Below are positions 5,827 through 6,393 of a stretch of 6,393 nt of DNA, one piece after another. The position numbers and the translations under genes are program-made. The notes beneath the pieces were generated by a model. The model had not been told where the DNA came from. It ran no database searches and worked only from the letters and a program-made list of their open reading frames with translations. This stretch comes from SG8-41 sp044867805. Lineage in GTDB: Bacteria; Pseudomonadota; Gammaproteobacteria; Burkholderiales; SG8-41. The stretch covers positions 1 through 6,393 of the forward strand of contig JBIOVQ010000233.1 of NCBI GenBank assembly GCA_044867805.1, written 5' to 3'. The stretch's first letter is position 1; the number at the start of each line of letters is the position of its first letter.

Positions 5827-6125
5827 CTTACGTGGGATAAGCGGTACATACCGATGGCAAAGAGGCGCACTCACCGCAAAGCCGACGAGCGATCCTACAA
5901 GAACGGAATTGAAGACACCCAATGTTTGTCCGAAATACAGATAGGCCATCACGACCAGGATAAACATCGGGGATAGACATACAAAGGTGCTTAGCCAGGG
6001 AACGCTCACGTGGCCTCCACAACGGCGACACTCAATTGAGCGAGCGGGCCCGAGGAGTTCCTTTTGCCAGAACGAGAAGGCATCCGCGCCGCAGTGTGGA
6101 CAGGCGTACATGTCGTAAGCCCTAA
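5749..6125 (-). mobile_element. Putative solitary integron gene cassette
   Basis: The unit runs from TTAGGGCTTACG upstream of the gene to the G of GTT at 5749, 377 bp in all. A perfect 13-bp inverted repeat, GTTAGGGCTTACG, lies at 5820-5832 and 6114-6126, immediately bracketing the coding region. Known cassettes show this because the 5' end and the R'' box form the outer stem of attC in the circular form. The ATG begins 3 bp from the repeat and the stop codon falls inside the other copy. A short gene, a compact layout and flanks more AT-rich than their surroundings also fit. No integrase or attI was identified, so capture at a secondary site or remnant status is likely. Confidence 0.6.
5821..6111 (-). 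CDS. Small zinc-ribbon membrane protein (cassette-borne, function unknown)
   Basis: A 96-aa protein. The N-terminus MYACPHCGADAFSFWQKELL has C4 and C7, and C28 and C31 (IECRRCGGHVSVPW) complete a four-Cys zinc ribbon. Two hydrophobic helices follow (about 40-58 and 62-84), then a short basic tail ending in PRKP. It is probably an inner-membrane protein with a cytosolic zinc ribbon. Small zinc-ribbon/two-helix proteins of this look, with a GPARS motif between the Cys pairs, are hypothetical proteins in many Proteobacteria; no function is known to me. The frame is open to an ATG at 6204, but those 31 extra residues run through repeats and across the cassette boundary, so ATG 6111 is preferred. 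No clear ribosome site precedes it. The stop TAA lies in the 13-bp repeat. Confidence 0.75.
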   Translation of the reverse strand: MYACPHCGADAFSFWQKELLGPARSIECRRCGGHVSVPWLSTFVCLSPMFILVVMAYLYFGQTLGVFNSVLVGSLVGFAVSAPLCHRYVPLIPRKP

Positions 6126-6130
6126 CTTTA

Positions 6131-6178
6131 ATTAGGTGACAAATTGGTTGACTTATTAGTTGACGATTTGCTTGACGC
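6131..6178. repeat. Four degenerate 12-bp tandem repeats carrying TGAC
   Basis: The units are ATTAGGTGACAA, ATTGGTTGACTT, ATTAGTTGACGA and TTTGCTTGACGC, each with TGAC at positions 7-10. They lie just upstream of the cassette gene in AT-rich sequence. Spacing of 12 bp would put equivalent bases roughly one helical turn apart, so an iteron-like protein site is possible. The stretch also takes part in the attC-like fold at 6132-6217. Confidence 0.5.
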
Positions 6179-6217
6179 GGGTCGTCTGACCAATTTTGGC
6201 GCACCTGGGGGTCAATT
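6132..6217 (-). other. Second, degenerate attC-like fold upstream of the cassette
   Basis: AGGTG (6134-6138) and AAATTGGT (6141-6148) pair with ACCAATTT (6189-6196) and CACCT (6202-6206) around a loop containing GACGA/TCGTC. On the cassette strand ACCTAAT, spacer TAAA and GTTAGGG resemble L' and R' boxes. The opposite R'' box would be AATTGAC, a poor match. It may be the attC of a lost preceding cassette, an attI-like site, or an unrelated fold. Confidence 0.3.
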
Positions 6218-6230
6218 ATTGATCGAGTTT

Positions 6231-6265
6231 TTCTTGGCGTCCTTGGCGCCTTGGCGGCTAATTTC
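6231..6265 (+). repeat. TTGGCG period-9 repeat, copy 2
   Basis: Units TTCTTGGCG, TCCTTGGCG and CCTTGGCGG are followed by CTAATTTCC. This is inverted relative to copy 1 and direct relative to copy 3. It lies between the gamma-glutamyltransferase stop and the cassette. Confidence 0.75.
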
Positions 6266-6271
6266 CGGTTC

Positions 6272-6308
6272 TCTTTAGCGTCCTCGGCGTCTTGGCGGCT
6301 ATTTTCGG
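6272..6308 (+). repeat. TTGGCG period-9 repeat, copy 3
   Basis: A diverged direct copy (TCTTTAGCG, TCCTCGGCG, TCTTGGCGG, CTATTTTCGG) starting about 41 bp after copy 2. It ends 2 bp before the gamma-glutamyltransferase stop codon. With copy 2 it forms the 3' untranslated region of that gene. Confidence 0.7.
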
Positions 6309-6309
6309 T

Positions 6310-6393
6310 TTACCAGCCAAGGACGTAGGCCGGGCGGCGGGGATCGGCGCCGCCGTGCAGCACCCCGTTCTTCCGGTCGTTGACGATCGTGCA
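6310..6393 (-). CDS. C-terminus of a gamma-glutamyltransferase, partial
   Basis: The last 27 codons and a TAA stop are in the window; the gene begins to the right. The peptide VNDRKNGVLHGGADPRRP followed by AYVLGW matches the conserved end of the gamma-glutamyltranspeptidase family (G-x-x-x-G-A/G-x-D-P-R-R-x-G/A). These are Ntn hydrolases, usually periplasmic, that act on glutathione and related gamma-glutamyl compounds. The autoprocessing Thr and active site lie outside the window, so only the family is called. It is on the same strand as the cassette gene and the amidase, about 620 bp upstream of the latter. Confidence 0.7.
   Translation of the reverse strand, partial: CTIVNDRKNGVLHGGADPRRPAYVLGW

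Noticed and set aside
6112..6204. Longer start for the zinc-ribbon gene at ATG 6204
   Set aside because: The added residues are a readout of the 12-bp repeats (RQAN, RQLI, SQPI, CHLI) and would cross the cassette boundary.

Overview
The window looks like chromosome of a GC-rich Proteobacterium, most likely a Betaproteobacterium. This is judged from codon use and from the gene families present (DUF3025, RssA-like patatin, BEM46-like hydrolase, phenol_MetA_deg outer-membrane protein). The lineage is inferred and was not tested by any search.

Layout: the C-terminus of a GGDEF protein (+, partial) meets a DUF3025 gene (-) head to head. A winged-helix/degenerate-receiver gene (+) diverges from DUF3025. 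From about 2260 to the right edge everything is on the minus strand. In transcription order, right to left, this is the C-terminus of a gamma-glutamyltransferase (partial), a short zinc-ribbon membrane protein, an N-acetylmuramoyl-L-alanine amidase, an outer-membrane beta-barrel protein, a membrane-anchored alpha/beta hydrolase (5 nt behind the barrel gene) and a patatin-like phospholipase. The amidase, barrel, hydrolase and patatin genes all act on the envelope, but only barrel and hydrolase are coupled tightly enough to be called an operon.

The most notable structure is at 5743-6126. The zinc-ribbon gene sits inside what looks like a single integron gene cassette. A perfect 13-bp inverted repeat carrying GTTAGGG/CCCTAAC brackets the gene. 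Beyond its stop codon lies an attC-like hairpin with extrahelical bases in the pattern expected of the recombined strand. No integrase is in the window, so this would be a solitary cassette lodged between the gamma-glutamyltransferase and amidase genes. A second, weaker attC-like fold lies upstream of it.

The window is also dense in small repeats that have reached into genes. (i) About 265 bp of structured repeat is inserted in frame in the DUF3025 gene. (ii) At three loci, period-7 arrays are paired with their own reverse complement; the heptamer differs between loci. One array codes for part of the barrel protein's signal peptide. (iii) Three copies of a period-9 TTGGCG repeat flank the cassette, and one codes for the N-terminus of the amidase, which has no ATG or GTG start. 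No rRNA, tRNA, CRISPR array or transposase was seen.
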